From Bacteroidales bacterium UBA1173 (lineage in GTDB: Bacteria > Bacteroidota > Bacteroidia > Bacteroidales > F082), in NCBI GenBank assembly GCA_002311655.1, contig DBYZ01000017.1:1-47324 (forward strand): DNA of 47,324 nt. Direction: 5' to 3'. A program made the translations under genes and the position numbers. Below, piece after piece: positions 33,832 to 41,216 of the stretch (positions are counted from its first letter, which is position 1; each line of letters starts with the position of its first letter). Under the pieces are notes generated by a model, which was given only the letters and a program-made list of their open reading frames with translations, searched no databases and was not told the origin of the DNA.

Positions 33832-34241
33832 TATTCGCAGAACTTCAAATAATCTTCCATATTCTGACGGCCGTATTTCTCGGCTAACTTGAAGTAATAA
33901 CAAGCCATCGCGTAATCGTTCTGACGTCTGTAAATCAATCCGATGTTGAAATATGGGTCGGCATAATCAGGTTTGATTTCTATAGCTTTGTTCCAGTCTT
34001 TAAACGCCTGGTCGTTTTTGAAATTGTTGCTGTAGGCACATCCGCGGAAGTAGTAAGCCTCGTAATTGTTTTCATCATATTTGATGGCTTTGTCGAAAAG
34101 CTCAATGGCTTCGTCAAACTGCGAAGTGTACAGATAATCAATGCCATTGTCGAGATACATCCTCGATTTCTCAGGGTTAGGTCCGCAGCTGACCATCAAA
34201 AACGCTAACGCAATACTTGCAAAAATCAATGTCTTTTTCAT
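33825..34241 (-). CDS. Small TPR lipoprotein
   Basis: The 138-residue lipoprotein has lipobox MVSC (C19). Three tandem TPR units follow: GIDYLYTSQFDEAIELFDKAIKYDENNYEA, AYYFRGCAYSNNFKNDQAFKDWNKAIEIKP and AYADPYFNIGLIYRRQNDYAMACYYFKLAEKYG-like, ending in a short helix. It probably sits in the periplasm or outer membrane as a protein-protein adaptor. No partner is evident. It lies downstream of the repeat element at 34271-34371 and overlaps the convergent MORN-like gene by 7 bp. Confidence 0.8.
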   Translation of the reverse strand: MKKTLIFASIALAFLMVSCGPNPEKSRMYLDNGIDYLYTSQFDEAIELFDKAIKYDENNYEAYYFRGCAYSNNFKNDQAFKDWNKAIEIKPDYADPYFNIGLIYRRQNDYAMACYYFKLAEKYGRQNMEDYLKFCEYY

Positions 34242-34270
34242 ATAATTATATTTAATTCATTCTTTGTTTT

Positions 34271-34371
34271 CGTCATTTCGAGCTTGTCGAGAAATCACCG
34301 CCTATCAATTATCACGTAATATTCAAATGTCAGAGATTTCTCCATTCCGCTTCGCTCCAGTCGAAATGACG
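34271..34371. repeat. 101-bp REP/MITE-like element, copy A
   Basis: The ends are a perfect 11-bp inverted repeat (CGTCATTTCGA and TCGAAATGACG). Inside is a second inverted pair, GAGAAATC and GATTTCTC, and the right arm carries an extra CATTCCGCTTCGCTCCAG segment. It ends 1 bp from the stop codon of the minus-strand DUF2279 gene. Copy B at 35292-35392 has the same length and orientation. Similar GTCATTTCGA-type intergenic repeats are, to my recollection, widespread in Bacteroidota. Confidence 0.85.
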
Positions 34372-34372
34372 G

Positions 34373-35281
34373 TTAGAAATAAACCCAATGCCATTTCCAT
34401 TCGTCACCAGTGTTGTATTCGACTGTCGGGAATGGCAATTTGAAAATGTTCAGTACTTTAAACGTGTATTTTAAAAATTTATTGTTTGTCGGAATCTTAG
34501 TAAAATCAACATCTAACGAAAAATAGAACTGTCTCTGGCGTTCGTAATAGGGTATGGGCTTGCCATGATATTCGGTCGCATTCACGAAACCTCCCGTCAT
34601 GCCGGTGGCGCCATATCCGAACGCGAAGTTGAGCCATGCCGGAAACTTGCTTTCCTTATTGAGAAACAATGACTTGAAGTTGCACGACGCCCAAACTGTG
34701 ATGCCGTTGTAATCTTTGATTGTCTGTTGGATGAGATTCTCGCCAAGCAGGTCGGGACGATATTTCGGAAACTCAGTGGTATGGAATGAGTATTTTATCA
34801 TAATACGTTGCTCGTGCCATAAAAACTGTTGTCCGATAAACAATCCCGCTCCTAGGGCGTTTGCCGCCATGTCGCCCCATGAGAAGCCCCAGCCTTGTGA
34901 GAATCCGTCGAAAACCTCAATGGTTGTTAGGAAAGCAAAGCCTAGAGTACCGCCAAGCCATATCGAACGTTTCTCGTCGAGACCGGCGTCTTTTAGAAGT
35001 TGATAGCCGAAACTTCCAACAATATATGACGTTGCGAGATGCCCGCCTTTGTCCATCAGCAACCACTCAGCGTTATCGTCATAGAAATGGAAACTCGTTT
35101 GCGGATAACCGGCATACCAAGCGAAATATAAGCCAGTCATCGAAGCGGCATATAGTGTGGCTTCGGTTCCAAGCACGATTCTCACGTTGCGCCTGACTCT
35201 TGCGTCGTCACGTAAGGTGTCTTGCGCAGTTATGGATAACACGCAGAAAATCAATAATATCGCTACTAGAGTTTTTTTCAT
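34373..35281 (-). CDS. DUF2279-family exported protein
   Basis: The 302-residue protein has a signal peptide (MKKTLVAILLIFCVLSITAQ). It has the conserved features I associate with DUF2279 of Bacteroidota: a MDKGGHLATSYIVG segment with a conserved Asp/His, and EVFDGFSQGWGFSWGDMAANALGAG in the middle, followed by a strand-rich C-terminal half ending in aromatic residues (WKWHWVYF). Several helices in the first half are hydrophobic enough to be membrane-associated. Biochemical role unknown. The gene is bracketed by two same-orientation copies of a 101-bp repeat, so it could be lost or duplicated by recombination between them. Confidence 0.75.
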   Translation of the reverse strand: MKKTLVAILLIFCVLSITAQDTLRDDARVRRNVRIVLGTEATLYAASMTGLYFAWYAGYPQTSFHFYDDNAEWLLMDKGGHLATSYIVGSFGYQLLKDAGLDEKRSIWLGGTLGFAFLTTIEVFDGFSQGWGFSWGDMAANALGAGLFIGQQFLWHEQRIMIKYSFHTTEFPKYRPDLLGENLIQQTIKDYNGITVWASCNFKSLFLNKESKFPAWLNFAFGYGATGMTGGFVNATEYHGKPIPYYERQRQFYFSLDVDFTKIPTNNKFLKYTFKVLNIFKLPFPTVEYNTGDEWKWHWVYF

Positions 35282-35291
35282 GCATCTACTC

Positions 35292-35392
35292 CGTCATTTC
35301 GAGCGAAGTCGAGAAATCACCGGCATTTGAATAATTCGAATCAATAGATTATCGGAGATTTCTCCATTCCGCTCCGCTCCAGTCGAAATGAC
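35292..35392. repeat. 101-bp REP/MITE-like element, copy B
   Basis: It has the same architecture and length as copy A: GTCATTTCGA and TCGAAATGAC ends, inner GAGAAATC and GATTTCTC, and a right arm with CATTCCGCTCCGCTCCAG. It lies between the phosphomannomutase stop (35395) and the DUF2279 start (35281). The arms agree with copy A at nearly every base, while the centre differs. Confidence 0.85.
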
Positions 35393-35394
35393 AT

Positions 35395-36747
35395 TTATTC
35401 CTTGAATTTGTTAATAATTTCTGTCACAGTTTCTATTATTTCTTTAAGTTTTTTCTCGTCTTTCGCTTCGCACAAGAATCTCAGATAAGGCTCCGTGTTC
35501 GAAGGACGGATGCTCAGCCACCAGTCTTGATAATCAAGGCGATAGCCATCAAAATCGAGGAAACGCTCAGGTTTTGCAAGACCAATGAAATAGTCGCGGA
35601 CAGCATCCATGGCTTCTTGTTTCTTCTCGATGGTGAAATTGATTTCGCCAGAGTTGTGATAACCTGATATCTCTTTGATAATCATTGACATCGACTTGCC
35701 TTCTGCCTTGAATTTAGCCAACAGACGAAGCACCAGCAATGCTGCCATTATGCCTGAATCGGAATAATAGAAATCGCGGAAGTAGTAGTGTCCGGCAAGT
35801 TCTCCTCCGTAGCAGCCGTCCAACTCACGCAGTTTCAATGCGGCGTAGGCACGACCGACACGCCATGTCTCAACCTTAGCATTATAAAGTTTGCCGAGGT
35901 ATTCCTGTATGGCTCGTGATGACCTGATGTCTTGAAGCACTATGCCTTTCTGCTTTTTCTCGCCAAGGAAATAATTTCCGAGGAAGGCGATAATCAAGTC
36001 AGGGGAGATGAACTGGCCTTTCTCGTCGATGAAGGTGATTCTGTCGGCATCGCCGTCGAAGAGGAGACCGATGTCGCATTTGTGTTTCAGCACCAGTTCT
36101 TTGATCTGTTCCTGGTTCTCGGCTTCCAACGGATTTGGCTCATGTCCTGGGAAACGACCGTCCAAAGTGTCATTAATATAATAAGGTGTGTCGCCAAGCA
36201 GTTTCTTGATGAAGATGTTCGATGCGCCGTTGCTGCAGTCGACCGCGACCTTCAAATTGTTGATGTCGTCGAGGTATTGTTTCTGATAATCAATATATTG
36301 CGCGTAAACATCGATTTCTTTTGTTGTGCCTCTCTGTGCCGCTACAACAGGTTTTGCATCTGATGCCACCAATGCTTCCAGCTTGTTCAAACCGGTGTCA
36401 TATCCGACAGGTTTTGCGTTTTTTGCGCTGATTTTGAATCCGTTATGATTCGACGGGTTGTGCGATGCGGTGATCATCACCGATGCGTCGTATCCAAATT
36501 TTGCCGTCGTCCAATAAATCAGTGGGGTGGTGGAGAGTCCGACGCTGTCCACGTTGACGCCACGGTCGTTCAGACCTTTTGTGAGTTGTGCGAATGCGGT
36601 GTCCGACGAGAGACGCATGTCGCGTCCCACCAAATATGTCTTTGCCGGCAGTACGTCTGGCAGGAAATAGCCGATTCTGTATGCGATTTCTTCGTTGAGG
36701 TCGGTGCCCCAAACGCCTCTGATGTCGTATGCTTTGAATGCTTTCAT
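35395..36747 (-). CDS. manB: Phosphomannomutase/phosphoglucomutase
   Basis: This 450-residue alpha-D-phosphohexomutase carries the phosphoserine loop TASHNPSNHNGFK, the metal loop DGDADRITF, the sugar loop GGELAGHYYFRDFYYSDSG and the phosphate loop RPSNTEPYLRF. The GEXSGH/GELAGH loop is the phosphomannomutase/phosphoglucomutase type, so it likely makes mannose-1-phosphate or glucose-1-phosphate for surface polysaccharides. It is the last gene of the dapF operon and overlaps mltG by 4 nt. The 101-bp element copy B follows 2 bp after its stop. Confidence 0.92.
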   Translation of the reverse strand: MKAFKAYDIRGVWGTDLNEEIAYRIGYFLPDVLPAKTYLVGRDMRLSSDTAFAQLTKGLNDRGVNVDSVGLSTTPLIYWTTAKFGYDASVMITASHNPSNHNGFKISAKNAKPVGYDTGLNKLEALVASDAKPVVAAQRGTTKEIDVYAQYIDYQKQYLDDINNLKVAVDCSNGASNIFIKKLLGDTPYYINDTLDGRFPGHEPNPLEAENQEQIKELVLKHKCDIGLLFDGDADRITFIDEKGQFISPDLIIAFLGNYFLGEKKQKGIVLQDIRSSRAIQEYLGKLYNAKVETWRVGRAYAALKLRELDGCYGGELAGHYYFRDFYYSDSGIMAALLVLRLLAKFKAEGKSMSMIIKEISGYHNSGEINFTIEKKQEAMDAVRDYFIGLAKPERFLDFDGYRLDYQDWWLSIRPSNTEPYLRFLCEAKDEKKLKEIIETVTEIINKFKE

Positions 36748-37766
36748 TTGTATATCTTGTTTTTGTTTAATGCTTTTCTGTATTTCTCCGCGTTGCGGTT
36801 ATGTTCATTGATATTACTAGCAAACACATGGTAGCCCGAGAGGTCGTCTTTAGCGCAGAAATAGAAATAATTGTGTTTTTCCGCATCAAGGACGGCATCG
36901 ATGGCGGCTATCGACGGGATACAAATAGGTCCCGGCGGCAGACCAGCGTATTTGTATGTGTTGTAAGGTGAATCTATCTTTTTATGGACATCGAGAACGC
37001 GGCGGATATTGTAGTCGCCATGGGCAAAAACGAGCGTCGGGTCGGCCTGCAATGGCCAGCGTCTGTTTAGTCTGTTGATGTAAACACCAGCAATTCTTGG
37101 CATTTCTGAGACTTTACGCGTCTCTTTGTCGACGATAGATGCCAAAATGCTGACTTGTTTCGGGGTGAGTTTCAGACTTTTTGCCTTGTTTAATCTTGTC
37201 TCGTTCCAGAAACGCTCGTGTTCTGAAATCATTTTCTCCACGAAATCTTCCGCGTCGGTGTTCCAATAAAACTCGTAAGTGTTTGGAATAAAAGTGGTTG
37301 CGTCGACTTCCTCGTTGTTGTATATCTCCTCGATTATTGATATGGAATCGGCTTCGATCTGTTCGCTGATGCGTCCTGCAAGCTGCTCGACGGTTCTCAT
37401 ATTGTTGAAAACGACCTTTACAGGCGTCTGGTATCCCATGCGTAACATGTTGATTAGCTGGTTGTTAGCCATTCCGTCGGTTAAAACATATCTGCCGGGA
37501 TGCACATTATCGTCGTAATGCGATCTCTTTGCCAGCCAGTCGAAGGCGTTCTTGCTAATCAAGACGTTCAATGACGATAATTCATTCTTAACGTATTTAT
37601 AATCAGAGCCTGTCGGAATGTAAAGCGACACATCTTTTCCGTCGGCGGTTTTGATTATCGGTTTTGAGATATAAAGATAGTTTCTCGCAAAATATACGAC
37701 GACCACCACACCGATTATCAATATGATGAACAATAAACCACTATGTGACTTCTTCTGTTTTCTCAT
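36744..37766 (-). CDS. mltG: Endolytic murein transglycosylase MltG
   Basis: The 340-residue protein has one N-terminal membrane anchor (GLLFIILIIGVVVVVYFA) and a periplasmic YceG domain. Family motifs are ASIVDKET with the conserved Glu (E215), RIAGVYINRL, WPLQADPTL, and the C-terminal YKYAGLPPGPICIPS and FYFCAKDDLSGYHVF. MltG cleaves nascent glycan strands and sets their length. The position before the invariant Glu is Asp here rather than the more common Glu. The gene overlaps both neighbours by 4 nt. Confidence 0.95.
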   Translation of the reverse strand: MRKQKKSHSGLLFIILIIGVVVVVYFARNYLYISKPIIKTADGKDVSLYIPTGSDYKYVKNELSSLNVLISKNAFDWLAKRSHYDDNVHPGRYVLTDGMANNQLINMLRMGYQTPVKVVFNNMRTVEQLAGRISEQIEADSISIIEEIYNNEEVDATTFIPNTYEFYWNTDAEDFVEKMISEHERFWNETRLNKAKSLKLTPKQVSILASIVDKETRKVSEMPRIAGVYINRLNRRWPLQADPTLVFAHGDYNIRRVLDVHKKIDSPYNTYKYAGLPPGPICIPSIAAIDAVLDAEKHNYFYFCAKDDLSGYHVFASNINEHNRNAEKYRKALNKNKIYK

Positions 37767-38287
37767 TTTTTGTTAATATATTGATACTCAACCTGGTCGA
37801 TGTAACCGTCGGCTGTTTTATACCATTGTTTTCTAACGCCGCATCTCTCGAATCCCAGCGACTCGAACAGAAGCATGCTCTCGACGTTTGTCGCTAATAC
37901 CAATACATATATCTGATTGAGTAACAATGTGTTAAAACAATAATCCGATAATAGTTTTATTGCATTCTTGGCGTAACCTTGTCCGCGATATTTTTCATCA
38001 ATCATGACGCCGATGCCCGCTCTCAAGTTGAACTCGTCGTAGTCGTAGATGTCGATGCACCCGACTGTGGCTCTGTTTTTGGCATCTTCGACTATTAGAC
38101 GGAGTTGTCTCTCGCTGACTAAATCGTTGTTGTCCAACAAAAACTGCTCAATCTGACGCATTGAGAAGGGGACGCGTGTCTCGCTGTCGCGCCAGACCTG
38201 CATGTCGTTTTCCCAACGGTAGATGTTTTCTGCATCGTTGGGCTCTGCCATGCGTAATGAGACTTTATCGTTTTTTGTGAACATCAT
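37763..38287 (-). CDS. GNAT-family N-acetyltransferase (RimJ/RimL type)
   Basis: The 174-residue enzyme shows the acetyl-CoA-binding loop motif EKYRGQGYAKNAIKLL and the downstream ATNVESMLLFESLGFERCG, both typical of RimJ/RimL-like GNATs. It has no signal peptide. Substrate unknown; the operon setting between dapF and mltG suggests a link to cell-wall precursor chemistry but proves nothing. Two adjacent ATG codons (38287 and 38284) are possible starts; the first gives a 4-nt overlap with dapF like the other junctions. Confidence 0.88.
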   Translation of the reverse strand: MMFTKNDKVSLRMAEPNDAENIYRWENDMQVWRDSETRVPFSMRQIEQFLLDNNDLVSERQLRLIVEDAKNRATVGCIDIYDYDEFNLRAGIGVMIDEKYRGQGYAKNAIKLLSDYCFNTLLLNQIYVLVLATNVESMLLFESLGFERCGVRKQWYKTADGYIDQVEYQYINKK

Positions 38288-39090
38288 TTTGCAAAGATAT
38301 AAAATCCGTCGAAAACATGGGTCGCCGGACCGGATAAAACTATGTTTTTAATTGAATTCCCTGATTTCTCGAATCTCACGTTCAGTGTGGCGAGTGTGGT
38401 TCTGATGTTGATGTTGTCGCCACCGTACCATAACGCCGCCGCTATCGCTGAAGCTGTAACTCCGGTGCCACATGCCAATGTCTCGTCTTCCACGCCACGC
38501 TCAAAAGTCCTGATATGATATTGATTGTCAATGATTTCCATAAAATCGACATTCACGCCGTCTTTTGAAATGTTTTTGTCGTTTCTGATTTCAGCACCGT
38601 GTTTTCTCACGTCGAACGTCTTGAGATTCTGAACTCTTGTAACATAATGAGGGGAGCCGGTGTTGATAAGCAGCCTTTCATCGGTCAAATCATAGCCTTC
38701 GATGTCGCGCATGGTGATTGAAACCATGTATTCATTGTCTGAATTTTTCGTCAGCAAAGCTTTGTGAACGCCGTCAACAGCTTCATATTCAAGGTGTTGC
38801 GGTGCCAATCCTTCCTCAACTGCGAATGCCGCAATGCATCTGCCGCCGTTTCCGCAGAAAGTGCTTTCATGTCCGTCGCAATTGTAATATTTCATCCTGA
38901 AATTGTATTTCTCGGATGGAAGTATCATTATCAAGCCATCAGCTCCCACGCCGGTTCGACGGTCACAAATGGCTTTTACCTCGTCATCGGTGAGACTGAC
39001 AGGCGTTTTGATAGCATTTATCATGACAAAATCGTTTCCGGCGCCATGATATTTGCTAAATCTAAGACTATGATTATCAATGTTTTGCAT
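38284..39090 (-). CDS. dapF: Diaminopimelate epimerase
   Basis: The 268-residue enzyme converts LL-diaminopimelate to the meso form for lysine and peptidoglycan. The two catalytic cysteines are C79 in FCGNGGR and C207 in LACGTGVTASAIA, and the N-terminal YHGAGNDFV motif is present. First gene of the operon dapF / GNAT / mltG / phosphomannomutase, with 4-nt overlaps at each junction. No TAnnTTTG box was found upstream. A 7-bp inverted repeat (TGCCAAA and TTTGGCA) lies 18 bp before the start. Confidence 0.95.
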   Translation of the reverse strand: MQNIDNHSLRFSKYHGAGNDFVMINAIKTPVSLTDDEVKAICDRRTGVGADGLIMILPSEKYNFRMKYYNCDGHESTFCGNGGRCIAAFAVEEGLAPQHLEYEAVDGVHKALLTKNSDNEYMVSITMRDIEGYDLTDERLLINTGSPHYVTRVQNLKTFDVRKHGAEIRNDKNISKDGVNVDFMEIIDNQYHIRTFERGVEDETLACGTGVTASAIAAALWYGGDNINIRTTLATLNVRFEKSGNSIKNIVLSGPATHVFDGFYIFAK

Positions 39091-39107
39091 AATTAATTAA
39101 AATAATC

Positions 39108-39129
39108 TGCCAAATCATGAAGTTTGGCA
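39108..39129. promoter_or_regulatory. Inverted repeat upstream of dapF
   Basis: TGCCAAA at 39108-39114 and TTTGGCA at 39123-39129 are perfect 7-bp arms with an 8-bp centre. It sits in the 145-bp AT-rich region between divergent dapF and the htrA-like gene. It could be an operator or a leader hairpin. No recognisable -7 box was found in this region for either gene. Confidence 0.3.
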
Positions 39130-39235
39130 AGAAATTTGATGTAAAAATAATAAAAAATTGAATAATTTTTAAAATAGGTATAAGAATATTTATTTTTTTA
39201 CGTTAAAGCAATAAGAGACTTAATCATTTTGAATT

Positions 39236-40279
39236 ATGAAAAAGACAATTTTTTTAATCGGAGTTTTGTTTGTGGCTCTTACAAGTAGAGCGCAAAATGT
39301 TGGTTTTGCTGATGTTGCCGAGAGAACGGTGAATACTGTGGTGCATATCCGTACAGAAATAGTGACGCGTGGCAATAGCTATTATGATTTTTATGGTTAT
39401 TTGCTTGAACAGCTTTATGGCGGTAGAATACAAATCCCTGACAATGTGTCAGTTGGCTTCGGTTCAGGTGTCGTGATTTCGCCTGACGGTTATATTGTAA
39501 CAAATAACCATGTGGTTGAAGGCGCACGTAAAATCGAAGTGACTTTCAACGACAAACATAAGAGGGAAGCGCAGATTATCGGCACTGACCCGACCACGGA
39601 TATCGCGTTGATTAAAGTCGATGCGAAAGATCTGGAATTTCTGACTTTTGGCGATTCCGACAAGGTTAGAGTGGGCGAGTGGGTGCTTGCAGTCGGTAAC
39701 CCGTTCAACCTGACATCAACGGTGACAGCTGGCATTGTGAGTGCTAAAGCAAGGAATATCAATATTTTAGGTGAAGGCACCATCGAGTCGTTCATCCAAA
39801 CTGACGCTGCTGTCAATCCAGGAAACAGTGGCGGTGCCTTGGTAAACACTAATGGCGATTTGATTGGAATTAACGCCGCAATCGCTTCACGCACAGGCGG
39901 TTATGAGGGATATTCGTTCGCAATTCCTTCGAACATAGCCAAAAAAGTTGTTGAAGATTTCCTGATTTACGGTTCGTTGCAGCGTGCATATCTAGGCATC
40001 TCGATGATTGAGATTACTGAGGAATTTGCAAAATACAAAGGCTTGGATTACCTTTCAGGTGTTTTCGTGGCCGAAGTGTTTGAAGGCGGAGCTGCACAGA
40101 AAGCTGGCTTGCAGAAAGATGATATCATCTTGAGTGTCAATGGTTTGACTGTTGATACAAGAGCACAGCTGATGGGCGCGTTGGGTCAATATCGTCCGGG
40201 CGACAAGGTCGATGTGAAGATAAAACGTGACGGAAAAGAGAAAACTGTTAAGGTTACACTGACAGATTATCCAAGATAG
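39236..40279 (+). CDS. HtrA/DegS-like periplasmic serine protease with one PDZ domain
   Basis: The 347-residue protease has a signal peptide (MKKTIFLIGVLFVALTSRAQ). The trypsin-like domain has the catalytic triad H92 (VTNNHVVEG), D122 (PTTDIALIK) and S198 (NPGNSGGALVN). One C-terminal PDZ domain spans about 240-345 (YLGISMI, AGLQKDDIILSVNG). Many Bacteroidota Do-like proteases are longer with two PDZ domains; this one has the shorter DegS-like layout but an apparently cleavable signal rather than an anchor. It lies 23 bp upstream of the primary sigma factor gene on the same strand, so they may be co-transcribed. Confidence 0.93.
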   Translation: MKKTIFLIGVLFVALTSRAQNVGFADVAERTVNTVVHIRTEIVTRGNSYYDFYGYLLEQLYGGRIQIPDNVSVGFGSGVVISPDGYIVTNNHVVEGARKIEVTFNDKHKREAQIIGTDPTTDIALIKVDAKDLEFLTFGDSDKVRVGEWVLAVGNPFNLTSTVTAGIVSAKARNINILGEGTIESFIQTDAAVNPGNSGGALVNTNGDLIGINAAIASRTGGYEGYSFAIPSNIAKKVVEDFLIYGSLQRAYLGISMIEITEEFAKYKGLDYLSGVFVAEVFEGGAAQKAGLQKDDIILSVNGLTVDTRAQLMGALGQYRPGDKVDVKIKRDGKEKTVKVTLTDYPR

Positions 40280-40302
40280 TTTGTCGTAAAAAACAATTAG
40301 AT

Positions 40303-41172
40303 ATGAGACAGCTAAAGATTTCAAAATCAATCACTAACCGCGAGCAAGGCGCCCTCGACAAATATCTCGCCGATATTGCGAAGGAGCCGATGATTTCGCC
40401 GGATGAGGAGGTTGAACTTGCCCAAAAGATAAAGATGGGCGACCAGATAGCGCTTGACAGATTGGTGCGTGCCAATTTGAGATTCGTGGTTTCAGTTGCA
40501 AAACAATATCAGAATCAAGGACTTAGCCTCGCTGATTTAATCAATGAAGGCAATGTCGGACTCATCAAAGCAGCACAACGTTTCGATGAGACGAAAGGTT
40601 TCAAATTCATCTCGTACGCCGTCTGGTGGATACGTCAGGCTATTTTGCAGGCCGTCGCCGAGCAGTCGAGGATGGTGCGTCTGCCACTGAATCAGGTGGG
40701 ATTTCTGAGCCGTGTCAAGAAGACGGCTTCGTATCTCGAACAGCTATATCAGCGCAAGCCGACAATAAAGGAAATTGCCGACGAACTCGACATGCCTGAA
40801 GATAAAATCGAGGCGATATTGAAAATCAATTCAAAAGAAGTCTCGATGGACGCACCAGTCAGCAGTGACGACGATCTGACATTTATCGACACCATGGTGC
40901 CAGAAAATAATTACGATGCCGACAAGGAAATCGTTTCGCAAACCGAATCTGAAGAGATAAAACGTTCATTATCAGTGCTTTCTGAAAAGGAGAGACGAAT
41001 AATCATCTATTATTTCGGACTCGATGATAACAATCATGCTTATACGCTTGAGGAAATCGGCTATATGATGGACATGACGCGCGAACGGGTGCGCCAGGTT
41101 AAGGACAAAGCTCTTAAGAAATTAAGGATGCGTTCGAAAAAAAGTTTGCTGCGTGTGTTGAATGATGACTAA
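40303..41172 (+). CDS. rpoD: Primary RNA polymerase sigma factor (RpoD/SigA, Bacteroidota type)
   Basis: This 289-residue sigma-70 factor starts directly at region 1.2 (LDKYLADIAKEPMISPDEEVELAQKIK) with no region 1.1, the typical size of the Bacteroidota primary sigma. Region 2 is fully present (NLRFVVSVAKQYQNQGLSLADLINEGNVGLIKAAQRFDETKGFKFISYAVWWIRQAI), followed by region 3 and region 4.2 with its helix-turn-helix (LEEIGYMMDMTRERVRQVKDKALKKLR). This class recognises -33 TTTG and -7 TAnnTTTG, the motif found in front of many genes in this window. Confidence 0.96.
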   Translation: MRQLKISKSITNREQGALDKYLADIAKEPMISPDEEVELAQKIKMGDQIALDRLVRANLRFVVSVAKQYQNQGLSLADLINEGNVGLIKAAQRFDETKGFKFISYAVWWIRQAILQAVAEQSRMVRLPLNQVGFLSRVKKTASYLEQLYQRKPTIKEIADELDMPEDKIEAILKINSKEVSMDAPVSSDDDLTFIDTMVPENNYDADKEIVSQTESEEIKRSLSVLSEKERRIIIYYFGLDDNNHAYTLEEIGYMMDMTRERVRQVKDKALKKLRMRSKKSLLRVLNDD

Positions 41173-41187
41173 AAATTAGTATTTTTG
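41158..41187 (+). promoter_or_regulatory. Promoter of yidC (TTG, 19 bp, TATTTTTG)
   Basis: The -33-like TTG at 41158-41160 lies inside the end of rpoD. The -7 box TATTTTTG at 41180-41187 follows after 19 bp. The yidC ATG is 30 nt downstream, so yidC can be transcribed independently of rpoD. Confidence 0.6.
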
Positions 41188-41216
41188 CACCTTAATTTTT
41201 AGGAAAATATATTTAT

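Noticed and set aside
34271..35392. Composite transposon around the DUF2279 gene
   Set aside because: The 101-bp elements encode nothing and no transposase is present; no target-site duplication could be identified.
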